Below, one piece after another: positions 47,013 through 54,619 of a stretch of 64,000 nt of DNA; positions within the stretch are counted from its first letter, which is position 1; each line of letters opens with the position of its first letter. The DNA lies in the NCBI RefSeq assembly GCF_034351645.1, contig NZ_CP133782.1, forward strand, positions 563,001 to 627,000. The letters run 5' to 3'. The translations under genes and the position numbers were made by a program. This DNA comes from Pseudomonas sp. DC1.2 (GTDB lineage Bacteria > Pseudomonadota > Gammaproteobacteria > Pseudomonadales > Pseudomonadaceae). Below the pieces are notes generated by a model. The model was not told where the DNA came from. It made no database searches and worked only from the letters and a program-made list of their open reading frames with translations.

Positions 47013-47842
47013 AGCTGATCAGTGAAAGTCTCGGTGTAGCGCGCTCGCAATTGACGGTTCGACTCAACCCAAATGCTCAGGTCGAGCGGCGTCGCCCTGC
47101 GCTGGACGATGCCGCACTGGTCGAAGAAATTCAGGCTGAAGTGAGTGAACTGCCCAGCTACGGGTACCGCCGTGTGTGGGGGTTGCTGCGTCGTCGGCGT
47201 GAAAAGCAGAGTCAGGCGCCGATCAACGTCAAGCGGGTTTATCGCGTCATGCGCGATCATCAGTTGCTGCTGGAGCGACGGATTAAACAACCGGGTGTGG
47301 CACGCCGTCACGAAGGCCGAATTGCCGTGGCCACCAGCGATACCCGGTGGTGCTCGGACGGGTTTGAGTTTCGCTGTGATGATAACGCCAAGCTGAGCGT
47401 GACCTTTGCCCTGGACTGCTGCGACCGCGAAGCCATCGGTTGGGTGGCCAGCCCGACCGGGTACAGCGGCGACGATATCCGTGATCTGATGCTGGAGGCG
47501 GTGGAAAAACGCTTCGGTGAAGAGGCGCCTGCCACCCCGGTGCAATGGCTGAGCGACAATGGCTCGGCCTACATCGCTGAACAGACACGCCAGTTTGCCC
47601 GACAGATCGGTTTGCAACCGGTGACCACACCGGTGCGTAGCCCGCAGAGCAACGGCATGGCCGAGAGCTTCGTCAAAACGATGAAACGCGACTACGTCGC
47701 GCACATGCCCAAACCTGACCGGGAAACAGCCTTGCGTAACCTGACGATTGCCTTTGAGCATTACAACGAGGAGCATCCGCACAGCGCGCTGAAATACCGT
47801 TCACCACGGGAGTTTAGGCGTTTGGCAGCGGCATCAATTTAA
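46970..47842 (+). CDS. IS2-group transposase OrfB (DDE integrase)
   Basis: 290 residues. The DDE catalytic residues are visible in [18 protein letters not shown] and [30 protein letters not shown] and [14 protein letters not shown] are typical of InsD. It lies in the -1 frame relative to orfA, as expected if an OrfAB fusion is made by programmed frameshifting; I did not find an obvious canonical slippery heptamer. Confidence 0.93.
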   Translation: MDCALTLVAGGRPVKLISESLGVARSQLTVRLNPNAQVERRRPALDDAALVEEIQAEVSELPSYGYRRVWGLLRRRREKQSQAPINVKRVYRVMRDHQLLLERRIKQPGVARRHEGRIAVATSDTRWCSDGFEFRCDDNAKLSVTFALDCCDREAIGWVASPTGYSGDDIRDLMLEAVEKRFGEEAPATPVQWLSDNGSAYIAEQTRQFARQIGLQPVTTPVRSPQSNGMAESFVKTMKRDYVAHMPKPDRETALRNLTIAFEHYNEEHPHSALKYRSPREFRRLAAASI

Positions 47843-47879
47843 CGGGGTGCAGGTGTCCGGTTTGATAGGGGCCAGTCCA

Positions 47880-48935
47880 CCCGACGAAACCGCATCCGGC
47901 GCCACTGCGTTGCTCGGCACCCCGAGTATGCAAGTCGGCCCCAACGGCCGCATCGGCGTCAAGTGCGAAGCCTTTGCCGGCGCGCAAAGTGGGGGCGCCC
48001 TCAGTGGTGCCTTTGAGTGGGTGGCGCCGGACAAGCACGGCACGGGGCACTCCGTCATCGGTCAAGCCAACGCCAGCAGCAACTGGATCAGCCTGGCGAC
48101 GGTCAAGGTCGAAGGCAATGCCGCGTTGGGGATGGGAGGCAGTGGCGAGTTTGGTCTTAGCATCTCGGATAACCGGCTGGCGTTTGAATGCAAAGGCTCG
48201 CTGGTGTTCGGTCCAGGGGCTGGGGGGGGCTTTGCTACGGTGGTGGATGTTGAGCAGGTTGGGCAGTTGGCGTTGTTGTTTTGTAATGCCTTGGCGCAAG
48301 TGGAGTATCGGCACCTGTTAGGAGTGACGGGGGAGGCTTTTAATTATTTGGCTTCGGGGTTGTATCAGGTGATAACGTCACCCGTGAAGGAGGCTGCCAG
48401 GGGGTTTGAGTTGGGTCGCGAAGAAATGTTTGCTTGGTGGGACAACAGAAAAGCCACAAGGATTGAAGCTGAAGCACTGGCCCGTTATTTGATTGCTCAT
48501 CAGCGCGATAAGCTCATCCGGGTAAGCGGGCAGGACATCCCCTTGAGCGCATTACCCCCCGAAACCATTGGGCCCATGGTCTACCTGCTAACCGAAGGCG
48601 TTGCCGCGAGGGGAATGGGTCACTTCAACGAAAACCAGGAAAAAGCCTTGGTCATTTTGCTCTCCGAAGTTCGGCGCTGGCGGCAGTTTATCGAAGTGCT
48701 GGAGCATTGCTCGCTGAAAGGGGAAAAGGTCAATGCCATGGAAAGCCTGGAACGCATTAATGCGCTGCTTGTTGGCCACGAGCAGGATAAATTCAATCGA
48801 TTTATTGACAGCTTGGCGTTTAATAATTCATCTGAACGGTCGACGCGCATGGCCTGGGAACCGAGTGAAGCCTGGCGTAAAGAAAAAGTGCTGCTGGCGG
48901 CACAGAGCAGTGGCCGGTTTGAAGGCTTGGCCTAA
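47880..48935 (+). pseudogene. 3' part of the IS-disrupted T6SS effector
   Basis: Begins with the right target-site copy CCCGA and continues in frame (DETASGATALLG) for about 350 residues to the TAA at 48933-48935. It contains a Gly/Ala/Ser-rich, beta-like region (GVKCEAFAGAQSGGALSGAFEW to NAALGMGGSGEFG). A helical C-terminal domain of about 200 residues follows (LARYLIAHQRDKLIRV, ENQEKALVILLSEVRRW), ending KVLLAAQSSGRFEGLA. The C-terminal helical part is the likely toxic or immunity-binding domain, by position only. Partial copies of its last 43 codons occur at 50110 and 51415. It now lacks its own start and adaptor-binding N terminus. Confidence 0.82.
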
Positions 48936-48952
48936 ATAAAAGGATAAATAAC

Positions 48953-48975
48953 AAGGGCGCTTTAACGGCGCCCTT
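48953..48975. terminator. Bidirectional terminator between effector and immunity gene 1
   Basis: AAGGGCGC-loop-GCGCCCTT stem, with a T-run (TTAATTTTTTT) on the plus side and an A-rich stretch on the other. It serves the convergent effector and lipoprotein genes. Identical copies occur at 50257 and 51562. Confidence 0.85.
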
Positions 48976-48988
48976 TTAATTTTTTTGA

Positions 48989-49984
48989 CTACAGCGACTG
49001 ATCGGATTGAATAGCGCAGCGAAAACTTGCACCGGGTAAATGAATGCGCCTTACGGGCTCGTTAGGGTAACGCCGAACGGTACTGGCCGTGAGCAATGGG
49101 CTTTCGCCCGCATTCGTTCCTCGGCGAATTCTTTGCGTTCCGGTCGCCGGGCCTTGAGGGTTTTCCAATGGTGAGTGACGGTAATAGTCCTCGTCGTACC
49201 AGTCGTTCACCCAGTCGGTAGCATTTCCCGACATGTTGTAAATCCCTAAGGGATTAGGGGGGAAACTATCTACCGCAAAGGGTCGCCCCTTACCTTGAAG
49301 AGGAAAATTACGTCCATAGTTTAAGCTGCCATTGTCGGTCGGAAACGCTAAGTATTGGCCGCGGCTGCGTGCTGCATATTCCCATTGGGCCTCGGTGGGC
49401 AAATCGACTGGATAACCACTGAGTTCACCCAGCCAGCTGCAATAGTCCTTGGCTTCTTGCCAGCTTTTGCTCGGTGCAGGTAGGTTAGGTGAAAACCGCA
49501 CAATTTTTAAATCTTCTCGTTCACGATATTCAGCGTCTATTAACGGCTTGCCAAGCACAACAAAGAACAGGTCAACGCTCTTCAGCGTTGTCTGAAACTT
49601 CGACAAGTAATAGCTGCTGAGCTTGACGGGATGAACGAAGTCATCATCACCGTCCATACTTATCCGCCCCATCCGCTCCGGTTCTACCCCGCAGGGCCAG
49701 TCACACATGTTGCTGGGGTCATCGTCAAACACCCAACCAAAATCGCCCATCTGAAATTCGCCGCCTTCGACAAACACCATATTGTCCAAAGAACTCACCA
49801 CTGTATTCAGCAGCGTGCTGCGAATATCTGCGGAGAGTGTTGGGTATTTATGCTCGATAGTGGCTGCGATTCTGGCGACTTTGTCGGAGGACAGCTTCTC
49901 ACTTTTAGGTAGCGGCGTGGATGGAGCCTGGCAGCCAGCCAGCAACAGTAAAGTGTAAAAAGGTAATAAGATGTTTCTTATCAC
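48989..49984 (-). CDS. SUMF1/FGE-domain lipoprotein, copy 1 (putative T6SS immunity protein)
   Basis: 331 residues from the GTG at 49984, chosen because AAGGAT lies 6 bases upstream; an ATG 27 bp earlier would spoil the signal peptide. Lipobox LLLLAGC with Cys18 followed by Gln, so probably an outer-membrane lipoprotein facing the periplasm. The formylglycine-generating-enzyme-like (SUMF1) domain follows, with MVFVEGGEFQMGDFG, VDLPTEAQWEYAARSRG, NPLGIYNMSGNATDWVNDW and a final FRCAIQ. Convergent with the LysM effector, with a shared terminator. The immunity role is inferred from position and copy number. Antisense frames of 93 codons inside this gene are shadows. Confidence 0.82.
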   Translation of the reverse strand: MIRNILLPFYTLLLLAGCQAPSTPLPKSEKLSSDKVARIAATIEHKYPTLSADIRSTLLNTVVSSLDNMVFVEGGEFQMGDFGWVFDDDPSNMCDWPCGVEPERMGRISMDGDDDFVHPVKLSSYYLSKFQTTLKSVDLFFVVLGKPLIDAEYREREDLKIVRFSPNLPAPSKSWQEAKDYCSWLGELSGYPVDLPTEAQWEYAARSRGQYLAFPTDNGSLNYGRNFPLQGKGRPFAVDSFPPNPLGIYNMSGNATDWVNDWYDEDYYRHSPLENPQGPATGTQRIRRGTNAGESPLLTASTVRRYPNEPVRRIHLPGASFRCAIQSDQSL

Positions 49985-50109
49985 GTGAATATCCTTATAC
50001 CGATAAGCCAAGGCCGCAAGACTATCATTTTTTGCGGTATGGCATGTGCGCTAAGTTTGGCTGTATGAGTTGGAAGGCGTAGTGGGTGTGTTTGATCGAG
50101 CTCTAATTG
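49985..50109. other. Upstream region of immunity gene copy 1
   Basis: First part of the 309-bp gene-free stretch before copy 2. It carries the Shine-Dalgarno AAGGAT and, further up, an AT-rich patch read on the minus strand as GCAAAAAATGATAGTCTTG that may include the promoter. The same sequence precedes copies 2 and 3. The rest of the stretch is the effector-tail remnant and terminator. Confidence 0.5.
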
Positions 50110-50240
50110 TTGACAGTTTGGCGTTTAATAATTCATCTGAACGGTCGACGCGCATGGCCTGGGAACCCAGTGAAGCCTGGCGTAAAGAAAAAGTGCTGCT
50201 GGCGGCACAGAGCAGTGGCCGGTTTGAAGGCTTGGCCTAA
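50110..50240 (+). pseudogene. Effector C-terminal tail remnant 1
   Basis: Duplicate of 48805-48935 (last 43 codons and stop of the LysM effector). It keeps the reading frame (SLAFNNSSERSTRMAWEP to GRFEGLA) but has no start. It shares two substitutions with remnant 2 that the parental tail lacks: CAGTTTGG for CAGCTTGG, and GAACCCAG for GAACCGAG. It was carried along by tandem duplication of the unit. Confidence 0.88.
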
Positions 50241-50256
50241 ATAAAGGATAAATAAC

Positions 50257-50279
50257 AAGGGCGCTTTAACGGCGCCCTT
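50257..50279. terminator. Duplicated terminator, unit 2
   Basis: Second copy of the AAGGGCGC/GCGCCCTT hairpin, between tail remnant 1 and immunity gene copy 2. Confidence 0.82.
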
Positions 50280-50293
50280 TTAATTTTTTGTGA

Positions 50294-51289
50294 CTACAGC
50301 GACTGATCGGATTGAATAGCGCAGCGAAAACTTGCACCGGGTAAATGAATGCTCTTTACGGGCTCGTTAGGGTAACGCCGAACGGTACTGGCCGTGAGCA
50401 ATGGGCTTTCGCCCGCATTAGTTCCTCGGCGAATTCTTTGTGTTCCGGTCGCCGGGCCTTGAGGGTTTTCCAATGGTGAGTGACGGTAATAGTCCTTGTC
50501 GTACCAGTCGTTCACCCAGTCGGTAGCATTTCCCGACATGTTGTAAATCCCTAAGGGATTAGGGGGGAAACTATCTACCGCAAAGGGTCGCCCCTTACCT
50601 TGAAGAGGAAAATTACGTCCATAGTTTAAGCTGCCATTGTCGGTCGGAAACGCTAAGTATTGGCCGCGGCTGCGTGCTGCATATTCCCATTGGGCCTCGG
50701 TGGGCAAATCGACTGGATAACCACTGAGTTCACCCAGCCAGCTGCAATAGTCCTTGGCTTCTTGCCAGCTTTTGCTCGGTGCAGGTAGGTTAGGCGAAAA
50801 CCGCACAATTTTTAAATCTTCTCGTTCACGATATTCAGCGTCTATTAACGGCTTGCCAAGCACAACAAAGAACAGGTCAACGCTCTTCAGCGTTGTCTGA
50901 AATTTCGACAAGTAATAGCTGCTGAGCTTGACGGGATGAACGAAGTCATCATCACCGTGCATACTTATCCGCCCCATCCGCTCCGGTTCTACCCCACAGG
51001 GCCAGTTACACATGTTGCTGGGGTCATCGTCAAACACCCAACCAAAATCGCCCATCTGAAATTCGCCGCCTTCGACAAATACCATATTGTCCAAAGAACT
51101 CACCACTGTATTCAGCAGCGTGCTGCGAATATCTGCGGAGAGTGTTGGGTATTTATGCTCGATAGTGGCTGCGATTCTGGCGACTTTGTCGGAGGACAGC
51201 TTCTCACTTTTAGGTAGCGGCGTGGATGGAGCCTGGCAGCCAGCCAGCAACAGTAAAGTGTAAAAAGGTAATAAGATGTTTCTTATCAC
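50294..51289 (-). CDS. SUMF1/FGE-domain lipoprotein, copy 2
   Basis: 331 residues, GTG start at 51289 with the same AAGGAT. Nearly identical to copy 1; visible amino-acid differences are few (for example N for D in the MCNWPCG motif, H for D in ISMHGDD, K for E in WYDKDYY, VKSIHL for VRRIHL near the end). Lipobox Cys18 and all SUMF1 blocks are kept. It arose by recent tandem duplication. It may only increase dosage, or it may be redundant. Confidence 0.82.
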   Translation of the reverse strand: MIRNILLPFYTLLLLAGCQAPSTPLPKSEKLSSDKVARIAATIEHKYPTLSADIRSTLLNTVVSSLDNMVFVEGGEFQMGDFGWVFDDDPSNMCNWPCGVEPERMGRISMHGDDDFVHPVKLSSYYLSKFQTTLKSVDLFFVVLGKPLIDAEYREREDLKIVRFSPNLPAPSKSWQEAKDYCSWLGELSGYPVDLPTEAQWEYAARSRGQYLAFPTDNGSLNYGRNFPLQGKGRPFAVDSFPPNPLGIYNMSGNATDWVNDWYDKDYYRHSPLENPQGPATGTQRIRRGTNAGESPLLTASTVRRYPNEPVKSIHLPGASFRCAIQSDQSL

Positions 51290-51414
51290 GTGAATATCCT
51301 TATACCGATAAGCCAAGGCCGCAAGACTATCATTTTTTGCGGTATGGCATGTGCGCTAAGTTTGGCTGTATGAGTTGGAAGGCGTAGTGGGTGTGTTTGA
51401 TCGAGCTCTAATTG

Positions 51415-51545
51415 TTGACAGTTTGGCGTTTAATAATTCATCTGAACGGTCGACGCGCATGGCCTGGGAACCCAGTGAAGCCTGGCGTAAAGAAAAAGTG
51501 CTGCTGGCGGCACAGAGCAGTGGCCGGTTTGAAGGCTTGGCCTAA
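51415..51545 (+). pseudogene. Effector C-terminal tail remnant 2
   Basis: Third copy of the effector tail, identical in its two marker substitutions to remnant 1. It overlaps by 4 bp the extended end of immunity gene copy 3 on the other strand. Confidence 0.88.
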
Positions 51546-52594
51546 ATAAAGGATAAATAACAAGGGCGCTTTAACGGCGCCCTTTTAATTTTTTGTGACT
51601 GCAGCGACTGATCGGATTGAATAGCGCAGCGAAAGCCGGAATTGGGTAGGTGCTGGCTATGCTCTGGATCGATGGACCAGCGTCGAACCGTGCTGGCACC
51701 GAGCAGGGGATCTTCTGATACGGTGGCACCTCGGCGGATACGCTGAGTGCCGGTTTTAGGCCCCTGCGGGTTTTCTAATGGCGAATGACGGTAGTAGTCT
51801 TTGTCATACCAGTCGCTCACCCAGTTAGTTCCGTTACCCGACATGCCGTAAAGCCCTAAGGGGTTGGGTGGGAACTTATCGATGGGGAAATTATCGCCAG
51901 CCGCAGGAGCGGGAAAATTACGTCCATAGTTTAAGCTGCCATTGTCGGTCGGAAACGCTAAGTATTGGCCGCGGCTGCGTGCTGCATATTCCCATTGGGC
52001 TTCGGTGGGTAGGCCCACTGGGTATTCACTGATTTCCCCCAACCAATCGCAAAAGTCCTTCGCTTCTTGCCAGTTCTTTGTCGGCGCAGGTAGATTGGGT
52101 GCGTAAAATTTAAATTTTAAATCTGCTCGTTCACGATATTCCGCATCAAACAACGGTTTACCCTGCGCAATAAAAAATAAATCAAAATCCGCCAGCGTTG
52201 TCTGAAACTTTGACAAGTAATAGCTGCTGAGCTTGACGGGATGAACGAAGTCATCATCACCGTGCATACTTATCCGCCCCATCCGCTCCGGTTCTACCCC
52301 ACAGGGCCATTCACACATGTTGCTGGGGTCATCGTCAAACACCCAACCAAAATCGCCCATCTGAAATTCACCGCCTTCGACAAACACCATATTGTCCAAA
52401 GAACTCACCACAGTATTCAGCAGCGTGCTGCGAATATCTGCGGAGAGTGTTGGGTATTTATGCTCGATAGTGGCTGCGATCCTGGCGACTTTGTCGGAGG
52501 ACAGCTTCTCACTTTTAGGTGGCGGCGTGGATGGAGCCTGGCAGCCAGCCAGCAACAGTAAAGTGCAAAAAGGTAATAAGATGTTTCTTGTCAC
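51542..52594 (-). CDS. SUMF1/FGE-domain lipoprotein, copy 3, with lost stop codon
   Basis: 350 residues from the GTG at 52594. The N-terminal 150 residues are almost the same as in copies 1 and 2. After that it diverges (TTLADFDLFFIAQGKPLFD, PAPAAGDNFPIDKFP, STVRRWSIDPEHSQHLP). The stop codon TAG of copies 1 and 2 is CAG here (51599-51601). The frame therefore runs 19 codons further, through the terminator hairpin (51562-51584), to a TAG at 51542. The Lys/Arg-rich extension (QKIKRAPLKRP) is an accident of read-through. Lipobox intact. Confidence 0.8.
   Translation of the reverse strand: MTRNILLPFCTLLLLAGCQAPSTPPPKSEKLSSDKVARIAATIEHKYPTLSADIRSTLLNTVVSSLDNMVFVEGGEFQMGDFGWVFDDDPSNMCEWPCGVEPERMGRISMHGDDDFVHPVKLSSYYLSKFQTTLADFDLFFIAQGKPLFDAEYRERADLKFKFYAPNLPAPTKNWQEAKDFCDWLGEISEYPVGLPTEAQWEYAARSRGQYLAFPTDNGSLNYGRNFPAPAAGDNFPIDKFPPNPLGLYGMSGNGTNWVSDWYDKDYYRHSPLENPQGPKTGTQRIRRGATVSEDPLLGASTVRRWSIDPEHSQHLPNSGFRCAIQSDQSLQSQKIKRAPLKRPCYLSFI
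51562..51584. terminator. Duplicated terminator, unit 3, inside extended frame of copy 3
   Basis: Third copy of the AAGGGCGC/GCGCCCTT hairpin. Here it lies within the read-through coding end of immunity gene copy 3. Confidence 0.8.
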
Positions 52595-52728
52595 GTGAAT
52601 ATCCTTATACCGATAAGCCAAGGCCGCAAGACTATCATTTTTTGCGGTATGGCATGTGCGCTAAGTTTGGCTGTATGAGTTGGAAGGCGTAGTGGGTGTG
52701 TTTGATCGCGCTCTTATTTTTGGCGTAC

Positions 52729-53730
52729 CTATAGCGGCTGAATAGATTGGATGGAACAGCGAAAGCTATAACCAGCTATATATTCTCCCTTTATTGATTC
52801 ATTAGCCCAGCGCCGAACGGTACTGGCATTCAATAATGGACTCTCACCATAACCTGAACCTCGATTAACTCGCAGGGTTCCTGTTTCAGGGCCTTGAGGA
52901 TTCTCTAATGGTGAATGGCGGTAATAATTTTTGTCGTACCAATCATTGACCCAGTCTGTAGCATTGCCCGAGAGGTTATAAATTCCTAAAGGGTTAGGGG
53001 TGAAACTATCAATCGCAAAGGTGCGGCGTTTATTTCCACCAGGTTCGGGGAAGTTGCGACCATAATTTAAACTCCCGTTGTCGGTGGAGAACGCTACATA
53101 TTGTCCACGATTGCGCGCTGCATATTCCCACTGTGCCTCGGTAGGCAGATCCACCAGATAACCACTTAGCCTGCCTAACCAATTGCAGTAGTCCTTCGCT
53201 TCTTGCCAGTTCTTTGTCGGCGCAGGTAGGTTTGGTGCGTAAAGCTTAACCTTCAAATCTTCTCGTTCACGATATTCCGCATCAAACAACGGTTTACCCT
53301 GCGCAATAAAAAATAAATCAAAATCCGCCAGCGTTGTCTGAAACTTTGACAAGTAATAGCTGCTGAGCTTGACGGGATGAACGAAGTCATCATCACCGTG
53401 CATACTTATCCGCCCCATCCGCTCCGGTTCTACCCCACAGGGCCATTCACACATGTTGCTGGGGTCATCGTCAAACACCCAACCAAAATCGCCCATCTGA
53501 AATTCACCGCCTTCGACAAACACCATATTGTCCAAAGAACTCACCACGGTATTCAGCAGCGTGCTGCGAATATCTGCGGAGAGTGTTGGGTATTTATGCT
53601 CGATAGTGGCTGCGATTCTGGCGACTTTGTCGGAGGACAGCTTCTCACTTTTAGGTAGCGGCGTGGATGGAGCCTGGCAGCCAGCCAGCAACAGTAAAGT
53701 GCAAAAAGGTAATAAGATGTTTCTTATCAC
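52729..53730 (-). CDS. SUMF1/FGE-domain lipoprotein, copy 4 (most diverged)
   Basis: 333 residues from the GTG at 53730 with AAGGAC upstream. The N-terminal half matches the other copies closely. The C-terminal half is the most different (GRLSGYLVDLPTEAQ, PEPGGNKRRTFAIDSF, LRVNRGSGYGESPLLNAS, ANESIKGEYIAGYSFRCSI). There is no effector-tail remnant or GGGCGC terminator downstream, unlike copies 1-3, so the duplication boundary lies between copies 3 and 4. It may be the oldest copy. Lipobox LLLLAGC kept. Confidence 0.82.
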   Translation of the reverse strand: MIRNILLPFCTLLLLAGCQAPSTPLPKSEKLSSDKVARIAATIEHKYPTLSADIRSTLLNTVVSSLDNMVFVEGGEFQMGDFGWVFDDDPSNMCEWPCGVEPERMGRISMHGDDDFVHPVKLSSYYLSKFQTTLADFDLFFIAQGKPLFDAEYREREDLKVKLYAPNLPAPTKNWQEAKDYCNWLGRLSGYLVDLPTEAQWEYAARNRGQYVAFSTDNGSLNYGRNFPEPGGNKRRTFAIDSFTPNPLGIYNLSGNATDWVNDWYDKNYYRHSPLENPQGPETGTLRVNRGSGYGESPLLNASTVRRWANESIKGEYIAGYSFRCSIQSIQPL

Positions 53731-53915
53731 GTGAATGTCCTTATATCTACAATCCAAGGCCGCGAAACTATCATTTTTACTGCGTATTCGGGATGTTAAT
53801 TGCCGCCTTATTAAATAGGTAGGCGTGTGGTTGAGTTGGAAGTTGTTATTACTTTATTCGCTTATGCAGTAATGGACTTTAAAAGTGATCTTTATATTGT
53901 TTGTCTGGAAATAAA

Positions 53916-53946
53916 AAAGCCACTGTCCGCATGGCACAGTGGCTTT
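53916..53946 (-). terminator. Terminator of marC
   Basis: Perfect 11-bp stem AAAGCCACTGT/ACAGTGGCTTT followed by TTTTTAT on the minus strand, 14 bp after the marC stop. The rest of 53731-53915 is AT-rich with nothing I can assign. Confidence 0.9.
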
Positions 53947-53959
53947 GTGCAGGGTGGCG

Positions 53960-54556
53960 TCAAGACACCAGGTAGCCTTTGACCCCGGTGAAGATGATCT
54001 GCGCCGCCAGTGCGCAGACGAACAGCCCCATCAAGCGACTGACAATCTGCAGGCCCTGATCGCCGAGGATGCGCTCGATATGATTGGAGAGATAAAGCAC
54101 GACGCCGACCGTCAGGCTGGCCATGGCAATACTGAGGATGGCGGTGAGTTTGTCATCCCAGTGGGGTTGGCTGACGCCCATTACCAGCAGCGCGCCGATG
54201 GTGCCGGGGCCTACGGTCAGGGGAATGGTCAGCGGAACAATCGTCACGTCCTGCTGCACATTGTCGGTCTGCACGGCGGACTTGCCCTGGGCCATGGCCA
54301 GTGCCGAGATGAATAGCACGCTGCCGGCGCCGATGCGAAAAGCGTCTACGGTAATGCCGAATACGCTGAAAATCACTCGGCCGAACAGGTACAGCAAGAC
54401 GCTGGAGACCAATGTCGCGAGCGCGACTTTCCAGGCCAGGCGTCGTTGTTCCTTGCGTGAATAGCCACGGGTCAGGCTGATGAAGCAGGACAACACGAAG
54501 AACGGGCTGTAGAGCACCAGCATCTTCAGGTAAACGCTGAACAACACGTGGAGCAT
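53960..54556 (-). CDS. MarC family integral membrane protein
   Basis: 198 residues with six hydrophobic segments. Family blocks are YSPFFVLSCFISLTRGYS near the N terminus, FRIGAGSVLFISALAMAQG, TIVPLTIPLTVGPGTIGALLVMG and RLMGLFVCALAAQIIFTGVKGYL at the C terminus. MarC proteins lie in the inner membrane; despite the name, their transport role is unproven. It is the first core gene after the accessory region and has its own strong terminator. Confidence 0.92.
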   Translation of the reverse strand: MLHVLFSVYLKMLVLYSPFFVLSCFISLTRGYSRKEQRRLAWKVALATLVSSVLLYLFGRVIFSVFGITVDAFRIGAGSVLFISALAMAQGKSAVQTDNVQQDVTIVPLTIPLTVGPGTIGALLVMGVSQPHWDDKLTAILSIAMASLTVGVVLYLSNHIERILGDQGLQIVSRLMGLFVCALAAQIIFTGVKGYLVS

Positions 54557-54619
54557 GATTGACGCTCGCGGCGAGGGAAATTGACGGGGAGTCTATCAGG
54601 CGCTGCGGGGTCTGTCGGC

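Larger units (their letters stand above)
46556..47879 (+). mobile_element. IS3-family, IS2-group insertion sequence (1324 bp)
   Basis: Imperfect terminal inverted repeats are visible. The left end begins TGGACGAGCCCCCTGAAAGA, and the right end read inward begins TGGACTGGCCCCTATCAAAC; both then run into GGACACC. CCCGA is duplicated at the flanks. Two overlapping transposase frames (orfA, orfB) resemble InsC/InsD of IS2. All parts look intact, so the element may be active and the insertion recent. It sits inside the LysM effector gene. Confidence 0.93.
48805..51545. repeat. Tandem duplication, 1305-bp period (effector tail plus immunity gene)
   Basis: The segment containing the effector 3' end, terminator, SUMF1 lipoprotein gene and its upstream region repeats exactly every 1305 bp. 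Effector-tail stops are at 48935, 50240 and 51545; GTG starts of the lipoprotein genes are at 49984, 51289 and 52594. Units 1 and 2 are almost identical. Confidence 0.9.

Noticed and set aside
49631..49912. 93-codon plus-strand frame repeated in all four SUMF1 genes
   Set aside because: Its conservation simply reflects the conserved N-terminal half of the lipoprotein gene on the other strand; no Shine-Dalgarno or independent context.
48805..53730. CRISPR or satellite-like array
   Set aside because: The periodicity is 1305 bp with genes inside each unit; there are no short direct repeats with unique spacers.
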